Assembly (NCBI GenBank): GCA_037447605.1
Contig: CM074815.1
Coordinates: 251,082 to 289,228 of the forward strand
Source of the DNA: Zygnema circumcarinatum
Taxonomy: Eukaryota; Streptophyta; Zygnematophyceae; Zygnematales; Zygnemataceae
DNA: 38,147 nucleotides
Direction: 5' to 3'
Of the stretch, positions 10,562 through 21,206 are shown piece by piece. The position numbers and the translations under genes were made by a program. A model generated the notes under the pieces. It saw only the letters and a list, made by a program, of their open reading frames with translations, did not search any database and was not told the origin of the DNA. Each line of letters starts with the position of its first letter. Within the stretch, counting starts at the first letter, position 1.

Positions 10562-11989
10562 TTTTGTTTCTATGGCACCGAATTGTTTGTTTTCTGGTTA
10601 CAGTTCCACAAAAATTGCACAAAATTTGACCTTTCCAATCGCTCCATCGGAAAATTTGGGGCTCTGTTCCCAGTCCTGTCACGGGACATACAGTGTTAAC
10701 ATGGATTGCTGACAGCAGGCGGGACTGACAGTTTCTATGTCACAGTCACAGCCGTAATTACAATCGCAGTTACAGTAAACGCGGAGCACAGATATGGACT
10801 CGCTGGAAACGACAGACGAGGCGTACGGACGGATCAGGGAGCAATCAGCAAAAGTCCTCAAATCGAATCTTTTCAGGAATGGAATCGTTTGAACCAATGG
10901 GGAGGCGCCAAAGAGCTAATTAGACATCCCAAAAAGGATTTTATGGAAATCTCGGATTGTGTAAATCTCGGCATATCTTCCTTGGCTGATTCGATTCGAA
11001 TCTACTGATTGGATCGTGTTGAGTGTGCCCCGAGATCGCGGCGATCCGTCGGTCGCCAGATTTGGGTACAGGATGGCCGGAGCTCGGTCCGTTCTATGAG
11101 GGAAAGCGAAGGATTGGAAGCGCCTCGGGGGCGACCCCTCCTTGACTATCGGCAAGTGCGGGACTTCATCGCTAATGAGTAGGAGGACGTGGGGGTCGCG
11201 GCGCAGCTCGGGGCGTGAAACAGCTTCTGGTGCAGATCGTGGAGGTAGAAAAAGATGTTAAGTTTAGGTCAGAACAGTTTCGCCAAGAGCTCGTAATTAA
11301 GTATGCAAAGCGGCTCTGAGATTTGATTGGCTTGTTGCGGAATGGGAGATAGAAATCTACAGTTGAATTTTCAAACTCGGAGGGGGGGCAAAGCTCCCCC
11401 CAACATGTATATGTATTTCTACCACTATTCTTGAGTTACGTATGCTGATAATTTGGACCTGGTTTTTTCCACTACCTTTACTCTCTGCCATGCTTGCAGG
11501 TCTGAAACAAAACACCTTTCAAGTGCACACACTAAAAAGCAAATGAGTTTAAAGAACAAAAACACTGAAAGAGTAAAAGTAAAGAGAAAGCCCCCCGGCC
11601 TCAAAACTCCTTAATAAAGAATGGAAAGTAACAAGCAATAATTTCAAGCCATCAGGCTTCTACTTCTGCTGTGACTAACTCCCTAACTTCCTGCTGCCTA
11701 TACATCCAAGCAACTACACTCAGGAACACAAAAAAAAAAAAAAAAACAAAACAAAATTAAGTTAAGTTAAATTAACTAAATTAAGTTGAACTCTCGAGTT
11801 AACTAAATCATAAACAAATCCTACTTAAATACTACGCGCTGCACTACTCCACGTTCTGCTGTGTGCCGTTACACGCCACCACTGCGCACCTTCATGTCGC
11901 TAACGATGCTCCACGTCCTTTTAAGCTCGCCCTGCACCACGCTGGGAGTGTCCGTACCAAAAATCGAGCGTAAGAGGCGCTCGCTCTTC

Positions 11990-12305
11990 TCCCCTTCTTC
12001 TTGGATTCGTCACGATCACCCGATCACGATAAAGTCACCCAGTGCGATCACGAAAGCGCCCTATCACGGTACTATCGTACTAACCGTCTGGTATTTGTAG
12101 CGTTCTGATGCGATCTGATGCGATATAGTGCGATGCGATCACGAAAACGCCCGATCGGTACTAGCCGTGTTGAGGCGAACAACCGCAGTGTGGAAAACTA
12201 AATTACATCGCGTTCACGATATGGAGCGATCACGATCTGACGGTAGAGGCGATGCGATGCGATCACGGTACAATATGATGCGATTGCGATGCGTGCGATT
12301 TTAAC
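11990..12305. repeat. Degenerate TGCGATCACGA repeat field
   Basis: GCGATCACG, TGCGAT and close variants recur at least ten times in about 310 bp, in irregular spacing and almost always in the same orientation. It resembles degenerate satellite-like DNA often left by transposable elements, but no terminal repeats or coding sequence could be tied to it. Confidence 0.55.
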
Positions 12306-13354
12306 ATGAACTCTAACATATGCAGCCGTCTATTGGTAACACGAACCTTATATATCACGAAATCAATATTTTAAGCACCATGTGCCAAAACGAGGGTGGA
12401 AAATATAAGGACCCCCTCTTTTGAGGGTGTCATATAAAAATTCTAAGTAATACTAAAACCTCGATATTACGTAACATTTATTAAGTCACGGCCCTAACGC
12501 ATGTATCTTGTATAACATTTTAAAAAGGCGACGCGCCACACAGCCATTTCTTGGCATACAGCGTGTCCCTAAACTACACAATTAAAAGCACTTGGTATTA
12601 GTATGATAATTGCTGCCCTCCAGCGTGTCCCTGTCCAGGCACTTCGAGTAATGACGCTCTAGTGCCACTATTCGGGGCTGTGACCAAATCTCTAAGGACC
12701 GGCCGATAGCGAATAAAGACCGTCACGGACAAAATTTGCGAGGGCCAGATGGGTGTATTGATCTTCGCTTCTTTTGTCTTTTTAACTTCATTAGCCTATA
12801 CCCCATTGTACCTTTAGCGTGCAGCGGTAGAAGCGAATTTTGTTCCTAACAACTTCTTTTAATCAATAATAAGAGGGACCAAAATGTGAAGTCTCTCGGC
12901 AGATAAAAATCACACTGTAATAGACTCGCAATCGCTACCTCCCAAGCGAAGCACTTGCTTGTTGAACAAAACTATACAAACTATTGTCGACTAACCAACT
13001 TGGTGAAATCGTGATTTCATGCTCCTCAGGCGGTGGGACGCCCCTGGCGTGGGCGCCCTCGCGCCGCCGGAAGCGCCGGTTGGCTGCGTCGCCATCTACG
13101 GGCGATATTTTTGAAAACCTTACGAGAAAGCGGCCCCGTGGCAATGTCCGCCAAGCACACAAGATCCTCGGCTTATGGCCATTTGTCCCGAGGTTGGGGT
13201 CGGCTTAATTACTGGCCCAGGCGGGAGTACTTCTGAGGCTACGTTCCGGTGCTGGCGAATATGGAAGATGAAGCACATCCAATTCCATCCTTTCACAATG
13301 GTGGCTATGAAAGAAGTTGAGAAGATTGAGGGTGAACATCAAGTCCCAAGGTGT

Positions 13355-13435
13355 AACAAACCCGCCCTCAGGAGGGTTCGAACACAAGACCTCCCGGTAC
13401 CCACACCAGTGCTTTACCATTAAAAGGCAACCGCG
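13355..13435 (-). mobile_element. tRNA-like, possible SINE head
   Basis: On the minus strand a box A-like TAATGGTAAAGCACTGG is followed about 27 bases later by a box B-like TGTTCGAACCC, the spacing of an internal RNA polymerase III promoter. Around them the sequence folds only partly as a tRNA: the anticodon-arm-like CTGG/CCGG pairs but the T arm does not. A tRNA-derived SINE or decayed tRNA gene are the main options. Its 3' limit was not found. Confidence 0.45.
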
Positions 13436-13937
13436 GATGTAAGTATTAGGCCATACAACACATGTATAGCGTTTCGCTACACAAGGTCTAAGCGTGAAGG
13501 AGAAAGTTTTATGTGTTGAGGGATGGAATCTTCTCTCTGGCTACATCATGGCAAGTTCCAAAACTCCGAAACATCAACACTTGTGCCAATATCAAGTGTC
13601 ACGTGAGCAAAGTCGGCAAGGGTGCTTTAGAAGGCAATCCATACCCAGCTTGACAATGGCAACCAATCTTCCTCATCTCCATTTGCTGTACCATCACCGC
13701 TGGCGTTGCTGATGAGTCTAAGGATGACACGCCAAAACCTTACTACTTTGTAAGGTAGATTTCCTAACATTTGGAATGAATTGTGGGCACTTAGCCACCT
13801 TTCCTTAGAGCTTGCACTGCCCAAACAGTAAGGTAGCCATTTTGCACCTATCACCCCATTCTCCAATCCTAAATCCCACCACAAAATTGTTCCAATTATT
13901 GAAAGCATTGCAAAGGCAGAGCTGAGCTGACTCTTAC

Positions 13938-14312
13938 CTATACACATCGCTCTTTGGAGTGACCCTATAGGTGGTGTAGTACTCGGGGTCCATGTACCCA
14001 TGCGTCCCCGCCACACGTGTCCTAACGGCCAAGTTCTCCTCGTCATTGTTATCCTTTAGGAGGCCAAAATCAGCAACTTTTGCCTGTGGAAGGATTGATA
14101 GCGATGTAGCGTTATTCCTTTGCGAGGGTTAGTCATATACAAGACTACGGCAAGAATTCAGCCCATTTCGAGAGATTCAAAGTGTTTGCCTGAGCAGGGA
14201 AGGAATGCACCATTCCACACCTGCAATTTGGCGTCCAAGAGAATGTTGTCCGATTTGACATCGCGGTGAATAATTGCGGGTTCGCCTGTGCGCCCAGGCA
14301 CGCAGGCTCCCG
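13938..14312 (-). pseudogene. Receptor-like kinase fragment (kinase subdomains VI-IX), cut by assembly gap
   Basis: Two minus-strand exons: 14312-14221 (ending [18 protein letters not shown]) and 14083-13938 ([35 protein letters not shown]). The catalytic HRD and DFG motifs are intact. The fragment closely matches the LRR receptor kinase at 37603-37981, including the shared start gtgtggaatgg of the intron between the exons. Upstream of IIHRD it is one base shorter than that copy, so the frame slips to PACLGAQAN; this may be decay or a sequence error near the contig end. The next exon (FGVVLLE-type) was not found downstream. The part beyond 14312 is unknown. Confidence 0.75.
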
Positions 14313-14412
14313 NNNNNNNNNNNNNNNNNNNNNNNNNNNNNNNNNNNNNNNNNNNNNNNNNNNNNNNNNNNNNNNNNNNNNNNNNNNNNNNNNNNNNNNN
14401 NNNNNNNNNNNN
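14313..14412. other. 100-N assembly gap
   Basis: Exactly 100 unresolved bases, the usual placeholder for a gap of unknown size. It separates a receptor-kinase fragment from the RsmG gene, so adjacency of the two sides rests on scaffolding. Confidence 0.99.
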
Positions 14413-14429
14413 TCGGTTACGTATTGCTT

Positions 14430-15022
14430 TCCTCGCTCACGCTCTTGCCTCCCTCCTTCAATCCTCCCCACCCTCCCTCCCTCCCCCCCCTCCCAACCTC
14501 CCCTTCTCCCGACCTCCTCCCCATCCTGCTCCTCCCCGCCCCCACCTCCACCCCTCTCCCTCTCTCCTCCCCCCTCCCCCCCTCCCCCCCTCCCTCCCTC
14601 CCTCCATCCCTCCCGTTCCCTCCTTCTCTCTCTCCCCTCTCTCCCTACCCCTTCCCCTCCCTCCCTCCCTCCCTCCATCCCTCCCCGTTCCCCTCCTTCT
14701 CTCTCTCCCCCCCCCCCTCTCTCCCTACCCCTTCCCCTCCCTCCCTCCCTCCCTCCATCCCTCCCCGTTCCCCTCCTTCCTTCTCTCCCCCCCCCCTCCC
14801 TCCCTACCCCTTCCCCTCCCTCCGTCCCTCCCTCCCTCCCTCCGTCCTCCCCCGTTCCCCTCCTTCCTTCTCTCCCCCCCTCCCTCCCTACCCCTTCCCT
14901 CCCTCCGTCCCTCCCTACCCCCCTCCCACCATCCCTCCCCGTTCCCCTCCTTCCCTCTCTCCCCCCCCCCCCTCCCTCCCTACCCCTTCCCCTCCCTCCC
15001 TCCCTCCCTCCCTCCCTCCCTC
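14430..15022. repeat. CT-rich minisatellite with higher-order unit
   Basis: Pyrimidine-only DNA with a nested repeat. A block containing CCGTTCCC then CCTACCCCTTCCC returns with CGTTCCC at about 14614, 14696, 14766, 14853 and 14940, a period of about 70-87 bp. It starts right after the donor of RsmG exon 3. Confidence 0.85.
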
Positions 15023-15024
15023 AC

Positions 15025-16259
15025 CTGGTCTCGCTATAGCGAGAACGAGCCCCGGCAGCCCCGCCCCCGTTCCCACATCCACGACCAATAAGGCGCCGCC
15101 ACGTGGCGGCTCGGCCCAAGCTCCCTCTATGAGCGGGAGGAGGGAGAGAGAGTCCTCAATATGGCGCTCCATGACAGCCTCTCTCGCGGTGACAGCTGTC
15201 AGGTTCATGCGCTGCATGGAGCCGCACGCGACGACGGTAGCAAAAAGCATATGGAAAAAAATTCCTTTTTGTTTTGGGTTTCACTTTCATTTTTTCTTTC
15301 AAAAAGTTCAAAGCAATCAGGGTTCAGACCTGGCTTTTCTAAGTTTCAAACTTTAAGTTCGAGTATTCTTTTTCGCTGAGAAATTCTCAAAACAACAAAG
15401 TTCAAATGTTGTCAGTCTCCAAATTTAGGGTTCCGAGGTTTTTTCAGTTTCAGTTGTTTTCAGGGTCAAAGGTTGTACCTGATTCCATTCCAACAACGAG
15501 TCGACGAAAATTTCAATCTGACCGCGCTGTGTGGGAGAGAGGGAGTCCAGCGGAGAGAGAGTCTCTCTCCCCCCCTCCGCCTCCCTCGCTGAACCCTCCG
15601 AGTGCGGCTCTGAACCCTTGGAGGCCTTAAACCCCTCTGTGCCTATAATGGTGGAAGCTGCGCAGAAGCTTCGTCCTTTGGAAAGGTGCTGCTTCCACCA
15701 GCCATTTCCCTGTGCATTGAGCGTTGTTGGACGGAACGGATAATTGAAACTGAAACTGTGGCGGGTGGTATCTTTGACGAGGTTGGAACGAAAACTGTAA
15801 CTGAAACTGAAACTGAGACTGTTGCATGTGTCGGGGGAGGTTGGGCGGCAAGTCGTGGTCGCAGTCGTGGACTTCAGAAAGTGAGTTTGTTGAGTACAAA
15901 GAGCCTGAAGAGGGAGAGGCAGAGAGAGAGAGAGAAAGAGAGAGAGAGACGAGATAAGAGAGAGGGAGAACGAGAGGGAGAGATTGAGAGGGAAGATAAA
16001 GAGAGAGAGAGAAAGAGAGGGAGAGAGAGAGAGGGTGGTGGGCGGGAGGGAGGGACAGGAGAGGGAAGGCGGGAGAGGGAAACAACGGGGTTTCAATTTT
16101 TAAAGTAAACGAAAAAAAAGGGAAGAAAAACTTAAATTTTAATCACAAGAGAAAGGAAAAAAAAAAAGGGAGAGTGCGGAAGGGAAGGATAGAGGAGGAG
16201 ACAAAGAGTGGGAGGGAGCTGAGACTCACCGCAGTGCAGCGATGCCCTCTGCCCGCCAT
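15025..16259 (-). CDS. rsmG: Plastid RsmG (GidB) 16S rRNA 7-methylguanosine methyltransferase, 3' part missing
   Basis: Three minus-strand exons: 16259-16230 (MAGRGHRCTA), 15904-15479 and 15211-15025, phase continuous for 214 codons plus one base. Residues 1-110 are Ser/Thr/Arg/Phe-rich with almost no acid, as in a chloroplast transit peptide, ending near FCAAS. The mature part shows RsmG signatures: LSPTQRGQIEIFVDSLLEW, NQ-RMNLTAVT, VMERHIEDSLSLLPL and the SAM-binding motif VVDVGTGAGLPGLVLAIARP. RsmG methylates the 530-loop guanine of small-subunit rRNA, here presumably plastid 16S (inference). The exons for the C-terminal half should follow to the left, but only CT repeat and the gap lie there. 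The start was chosen for phase and a strong CTCTTCAG acceptor at exon 2. Confidence 0.88.
15905..16080. repeat. (GA)n tract in RsmG intron 1
   Basis: Purine-rich on the plus strand, pyrimidine in the transcript, ending at the acceptor of RsmG exon 2. Confidence 0.85.
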
Positions 16260-16550
16260 TGCCGCCCCTCTCTCCCTCCCTCTCCCCCCCTCTCACTCTC
16301 TCTCTCTCTCTCTCTCCCTCTCTCTCTCTCTCCCTCTCTCTCTCACACACACACACGCTTCCGCTCTCACTCCCTCAATGACTCTCCTCCTGTCACTCTT
16401 CGTCTTTCCCCACCTCCCCTCCCCTCCCCTCTCTCTCTGTTTCTCCCTTCCCCCCCTCTCCCTCTCCCTCTCCCTCTCCCTCTCCCTCTCCCTCCCCCTC
16501 CGTCTCCCACTCTCACCTCCTCTCCCCCTCCCCTTCCCTCCCCCTCTCAG
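16260..16550. repeat. CT/CCCTCT tract upstream of RsmG
   Basis: Pyrimidine-rich DNA directly upstream of the RsmG start codon, with a (CTCTCC)n hexamer run at about 16455-16495 and a short CACACA block. In the transcript orientation it is a purine-rich leader or promoter. Confidence 0.8.
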
Positions 16551-18942
16551 TCAAAGTACAGAGTGGCCCCAAACCGTGCTTCCTAACAGAACGCCGTCAC
16601 AGTTGAACTGTGTGTTCAACAGCGAACGCCGTCACCGTTAAAATTCACACTGTCCCATGTTTTTTTTTTTTATCCATGTGGCAATTACAGTCGATAAAAA
16701 AACCGGCAGTAGAACTGGAAAAACTTGCGAAAACAGATACCAAAACGAGTACTCGTTTGACTTCGCGGTTGTTTTTCAAAAGAGTACGCGTTCTATACGA
16801 AGCAGACTTCAGTAATACTGTACTCCAGAGAAAAGAGTTCAATTTACTGTGGAATAAAAATAAACAAGTCTGGTTTGACCAATAAGACAACGCCACGTGG
16901 CCGACACTTGAGACATGAGACCCATGCCCGTACATCCATCCACACATCGGCCATGCATGCCGTGCCATGCCGGCGACATCCCGTCGATCTCTATTGTGCA
17001 ACCGCAACATGCGCCAACACCAACATTGGACCAACATTGCACCATGGTTGCCGAAGTCAAGTAGCGGGCGACCATGAACAACAACAACAACAACAACACG
17101 GCCTCTGCCCTCCTTGGACGCGCCGCGGCTATCGATGACCGCCAGATGGCTCCCTCTCCCTCTCCCTCTCCCACTCCCTCTCTTCCTCTCCCTCTCCCTC
17201 TCCCTCCGCGCCACGTGGCTCACATCGACACCCTTCGCTTTCCCTTCTAAGAGCCGTATCGTTGTTGTTGGGCCAAGAACCAAACTTGCTCTCATGGCTC
17301 TCACCTCTCGGCAGGCCATCAGTGAGCAGTTGCTTTTCCGTGGTTCCCCATTGCTTTACTTTTTCCGTATACGAAAAACAAGCCCTCCGTTCTGGCAAAC
17401 CTTCCGTACAAAAAAGTCTCTCGGCGCAATCCTGATCGTATGTGTATCATCCGCACGTGTTAAAAATCATATCTACGGTGAATATACATCTCCTGTCCGC
17501 CAAAACTGTACGAATCCGCCAATCAGCGATCGTTATCAGAATTAAAGAAAAAAGATTCCGTACCATAAATCGTACGAATTGTTGCTTTCGTACAGTGCAT
17601 CGTACATAAAATAATTTGTCCGTACGTAAAATCCATACACCCGCCGCCATTTCGGTCAATTTCCCTGTGTGGAGCTTCGGAGGGAGGCGGCGGCAGCTCG
17701 CACGTGAGAGGCAGCATGGAACGCAGGAATTCAGATGGCAGTTTCACGAAACGGATCCACGTGGCGACAGGCTCCATGGAAACGAAGCAGTTAGGCTAGA
17801 GATCGGTGGGTCTTTGTCGTTTCTGTGCAGCGATTCACATCCATCCGTCCATCTATCCATATGCATAATGCAGTCTTTTTTTATTATTTTTTTAATGAAA
17901 AAGACACATAAGAATATGCAACATTCAAAGAAAAAGGACGATTGACTGTGAAGAAAATAAAACCAGAAAAATCTCCAACACATTCATGAAAACCACTCGT
18001 AACATGCTTTCTTTATCTTAGGATGGCCCTGCAACAAGGGGGGGGGAGACAGACATCTGCCACATCTCCCTGCCCTCTCTCCCTCCCTCTCCCTTCCCTG
18101 CCCCTCAGCTCATCCTCCTCCGCATGATCCCTAAAACCCTAACCGGAAACCTTCTAACCGACCGTCAAAACTAGTCGCGGCCTATCCTCCTCCTGCTGCA
18201 GCAATTGGCGTGCCTGAATGCTCGGTATATACACAGACGAAGTTTCTCCGCCTTCGCGGCAAGAACGCGGATCCTTATTGGCTAAATGCTCACAATTCCA
18301 TGCCACACCAACATCATCGATCTGCCTCTCTCCCTGTATTCTCTCTCTGTACCACTTCTCCCCCTCTCTCTCCCTCTCTCTCTCTCTCTCTGTCTCTATC
18401 TGTGTCTCGCTCTCTCTGTACCTCTTATTCAGCTTCTGACAACTCAGAGACGAGACCCAAATTAAAGCACACTACATACGCGCGTGACCTGCAGCGGCCT
18501 CGCTGCCTAAGGGGACCTACAGGGCAGAACATGGGTTCGTTCCTTCACTCATTCTACGCACTCAAACTGGGAAAAGGAGTCCTATCGACCCTGCTCCCAG
18601 CCGTGAAATGTTCACGGAATTAATCCCTAACACGCGTATGTACACGGCAGCAACTCCACTTCTCCCTCCCACTCTCCTCCCTCTTCCTTCCCCCTCATGT
18701 CCTCCCTCCCTTTCGATCTCCTCCTCATATCGTCCGCCTCCACTGGCTCACATTTGCTTCCACAGTCTTCAGCTGGAATATCATGATTTCGCATGAAATC
18801 AAGGTATTGCGTCGAAACCCACAGCCCATCTCCATAGGCACTAAGAAAGACCCCAAACCGCCATTACCCGATGGTAGAAGTACCTGGTTTCACTCAACGA
18901 GTTTCCGACCAATCACTGCACATTCCCCCTTTTGTCGCCTTC
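16551..18942. other. Spacer upstream of RsmG and downstream of the TIGR01589-type gene
   Basis: It holds a (CAA)n run near 17079-17097, (TCTCCC)n at about 17152-17210, the GTAC cluster, several CACGTG G-boxes (16894, 17212, 17454, 17701, 17758), a telobox near 18134 and a (CT)n run at about 18353-18420. I see no supported gene. Confidence 0.55.
17406..17625. promoter_or_regulatory. Cluster of seven GTAC sites
   Basis: GTAC cores begin at 17406, 17508, 17560, 17572, 17590, 17602 and 17622, again mostly in TCCGTACA or TTCGTACA context. Fewer than one is expected in 220 bp. The cluster is about 1.1 kb upstream of the RsmG start, so the target gene is uncertain. Confidence 0.45.
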
Positions 18943-20886
18943 TCAACAAGCAGCAGCATGTGACAAAGCGGGTTGGCAGATAGGGCTCGTCGAAGACTGC
19001 TCTGGGGCACTCACGAAACCTTTTGGGCACCCTGCGCCACACATACACCAAAAACGGTCCGTTCAGAACCCAATTGGCAGAACCCAATTGCGACATCCGG
19101 AACAACGAGAGGCTATTCGTCACCGTTCCCACGTACCACTGCTCGCTCTCTCACCCTCTTGCCCCATCCCCCACTTCACTCCCCCCTCCCCCCACTCTTT
19201 CCCTCCACCGCTTTGCTGGGATCACAAATAACATGATACACACAGAACAAAGAAAATCGCCATTCAAAGATAAAAAGCTGCTTGCACAAACCTGAATGCC
19301 TGTCCCGCCTGGAATTCTGCATGATCTCCGTGCACTCGTGGAGTTTTTGCGCACAGAGGCGTGCAACAGCATCGTCCAGCAACTGGCTGAACGCTTTCAC
19401 CCTGTGGTCTGCCTGCTGCTTGGAATACATTTCAAAGAATTCCTTGTTTTCGTGCTCCAGCTCCCTCCACACTGCCGCAACATAGCAGAACAACGTCCGA
19501 GGACATCAGCCACACATCACACAGGCATTAAGACATACATAGCAATGTCTTGAATGTACCCTGTCCCCGAACGGCTAGAAAGCAGGAGGAAGCGAAACCG
19601 AGACGGGGACGTCCAACTCTCCTTCATCAACATCTCCGTTCTTGACTCCGCTCTCCTCTCCTCTCTCCTGTCTCCCAACAATGACTCTCATCTCTCCTCT
19701 CCTCATTTTTGTTTCACACTCCGTGCACTGATCCCTCATAATCAACCGTCCACTGTTGTTGCACCCGTTTCACTGTTCGCTTTCGATTCTTCACCTAATC
19801 TTCTCCATCTTTCTCAATCTCTCCTCGCACTCTCCCCTCTCTGTTTCTTTCCCCACGTCCCTCTCATCTCTTTCCCCTCCCCACCCTCCCTCGTTTATCT
19901 CTTCACCTTCTCCTCCCATCTCCCTCTATATCTCCCCTCCACTCTATCGCTCCCCATTCTGTCTTCCCCTCCTCTTCCACTCATTTCTCTCCCACCGTCC
20001 CTGTTTTACCCAGTCTCTCACCCCCCCTCCTCGATCCCACCCCCCTCTCTCCCTCCCTCCCTCCCCCCTCTCCATCCCATCCCTCTCTTCCGCCCCCCTA
20101 TTCAGCCATGAAATGGCAGAATTCGGCTTCGGCCCATCATGCATGCATGCATGCAGGTAGACAGGCAGGCGTACCGGTGAGAGTGATGACTGGCTTCACG
20201 CGCGCGTGCTTGGCGAGTGCGCGCGCGCACTCGCTGCGGTCCATTCGTAGGAGCAGGCACCGCTCGATCAAGTGCTGCACCTGTGAGCGCATGAGCGACA
20301 GAGGGAGTCAGCGCATGACGGGCATCCCCGCATGGATCCGCAGTCAGTCAGTCTCTGAAGACACATGCATGCCATAGACTGCCATTCTCTGCGTTCTGCA
20401 TGCCCACTCGCTCTCCTTCACTCTCTCCCATTGACTCTCCCTCGTTCTGTCTCTCGGTGACCAGATCCCCTGTTCTACTTCATCTGTTTTATACGAGATA
20501 TGTATCCTGGCGATACAAAATCTCCCCACTTCTATCTCTGTTCCTTCGTCTCCCTTCCCCCCTTTGACTCCAATGCCTCCCTCTCCCTTTTGGACTTCCC
20601 TCGCTCTCTCTCCCTCTCCATCTATATCCCTCTTTCGACGCCTAAAACTCCAATCTCGCCCATCTCATCCATCCACACCCTCCGCATCGCTCTTTCAGCC
20701 TCTCTCACCACCCTTCGTCCAGCCCAACTCCTCCCTCTCCCCCTCCCCCTCCCTCTCTCTCTCCCTCACCCACCCCCTCTCCCTCCATGCACCACTCACC
20801 ATGAGCACATACGAATGCGACACCTCTCTGTTGGGCGACACTCTGCCACGTGGAGGCTGAGTTTTGGAAGCCTGCGGGAGCCGCAT
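18943..20886 (-). CDS. Plant-specific TIGR01589-type small protein (complete)
   Basis: Four minus-strand exons: 20886-20800, 20280-20175, 19471-19292 and 19031-18943 (stop TGA), about 153 residues, phase continuous. The core reads SHSYVLM-VQHLIERCLLLRM, then CARALAKHARVKPVITLT and VWRELEHENKEFFEMYSKQQ. This matches the plant-specific uncharacterised domain I know as TIGR01589, with its usual LIE+C, K-H-A-x-I-x-P and VW-x-x-L-x-x-EN-x-x-FF pattern. The molecular function is unknown. The fourth exon (GCPKGFVSAPEQ to SHAAAC) rests only on splice signals and phase. A telobox sits at 20900-20908, just upstream of the ATG. Confidence 0.8.
19620..20098. repeat. CT-rich low-complexity tract in intron
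   Basis: Imperfect CTC/CT/CCCT DNA within the intron between exons 20175-20280 and 19292-19471. Frames through it encode Ser/Pro/Leu-rich peptides only. Confidence 0.75.
20213..20234. repeat. 22-bp perfect palindrome inside a coding exon
   Basis: GCGAGTGCGCG followed by its exact reverse complement, centred on alternating CG. It encodes part of the ECARALAK helix of the TIGR01589-type protein. Confidence 0.85.
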
Positions 20887-20899
20887 CTTTCTCAGATCC

Positions 20900-20908
20900 A
20901 AACCCTAA
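20900..20908 (+). promoter_or_regulatory. Telobox AAACCCTAA next to the TIGR01589-type start codon
   Basis: Located 14 bp upstream of the ATG, in the presumed 5' leader. Element known from plant promoters; role here inferred. Confidence 0.35.
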
Positions 20909-21004
20909 AAGTGCCTCCCTGCTCTGCTTCTCTCCTCTCCCTTCCCTTCCTTTCGACCTAAAACGAAAGACGCCTAGAGAGAGAGGCACAGAAAGGGACA
21001 CAGA

Positions 21005-21033
21005 TAGGGAGAGAGGAGAGGGGAGAGCGAGAG

Positions 21034-21080
<47 letters not shown>

Positions 21081-21092
21081 GAGAGAGAAGGG
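21005..21092. repeat. (GA)n microsatellite
   Basis: Nearly uninterrupted GA repeat in the presumed 5' leader or promoter of the TIGR01589-type gene; CT polarity in its transcript. Confidence 0.9.
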
Positions 21093-21206
21093 AGGTCAAG
21101 ACACAGAGGGGAGGCGGTTCCAAGAATTTGTAACGTCCCGAGGTCCAGAACTGCGCTAAGTTCGCAAAGTCAGAATTCCAGGAGAAGGGCTAGCGCCCTG
21201 GGGCCC

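Larger units (their letters stand above)
10491..13937. other. Gene-poor region between NAA30 and the receptor-kinase fragment
   Basis: The first few hundred bases must hold the NAA30 promoter. A 17-base A run with an A/C-rich extension sits at about 11731-11760, followed by ttaagttaa-type repeats. The region around 11860-12000 has a short minus-strand frame that I cannot assign. Degenerate GCGATCACG repeats and a tRNA-like element are listed separately. I see no other supported gene. Confidence 0.5.

Noticed and set aside
11861-12000. Short minus-strand frame reading LLRSIFGTDTPSVV then LKRTWSIVSD
   Set aside because: Looks protein-like but only about 45 codons, no start, no recognised family; possibly a transposon remnant.
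14274-15356. 360-codon plus-strand Pro/Ser/Leu-rich frame
   Set aside because: It crosses the N gap and a CT minisatellite, and overlaps a well-supported RsmG exon on the other strand.
16645-17319. 224-codon minus-strand frame
   Set aside because: No recognisable domain, includes Arg-Glu repeat from (TCTCCC)n; RsmG has a better-supported start at 16259.
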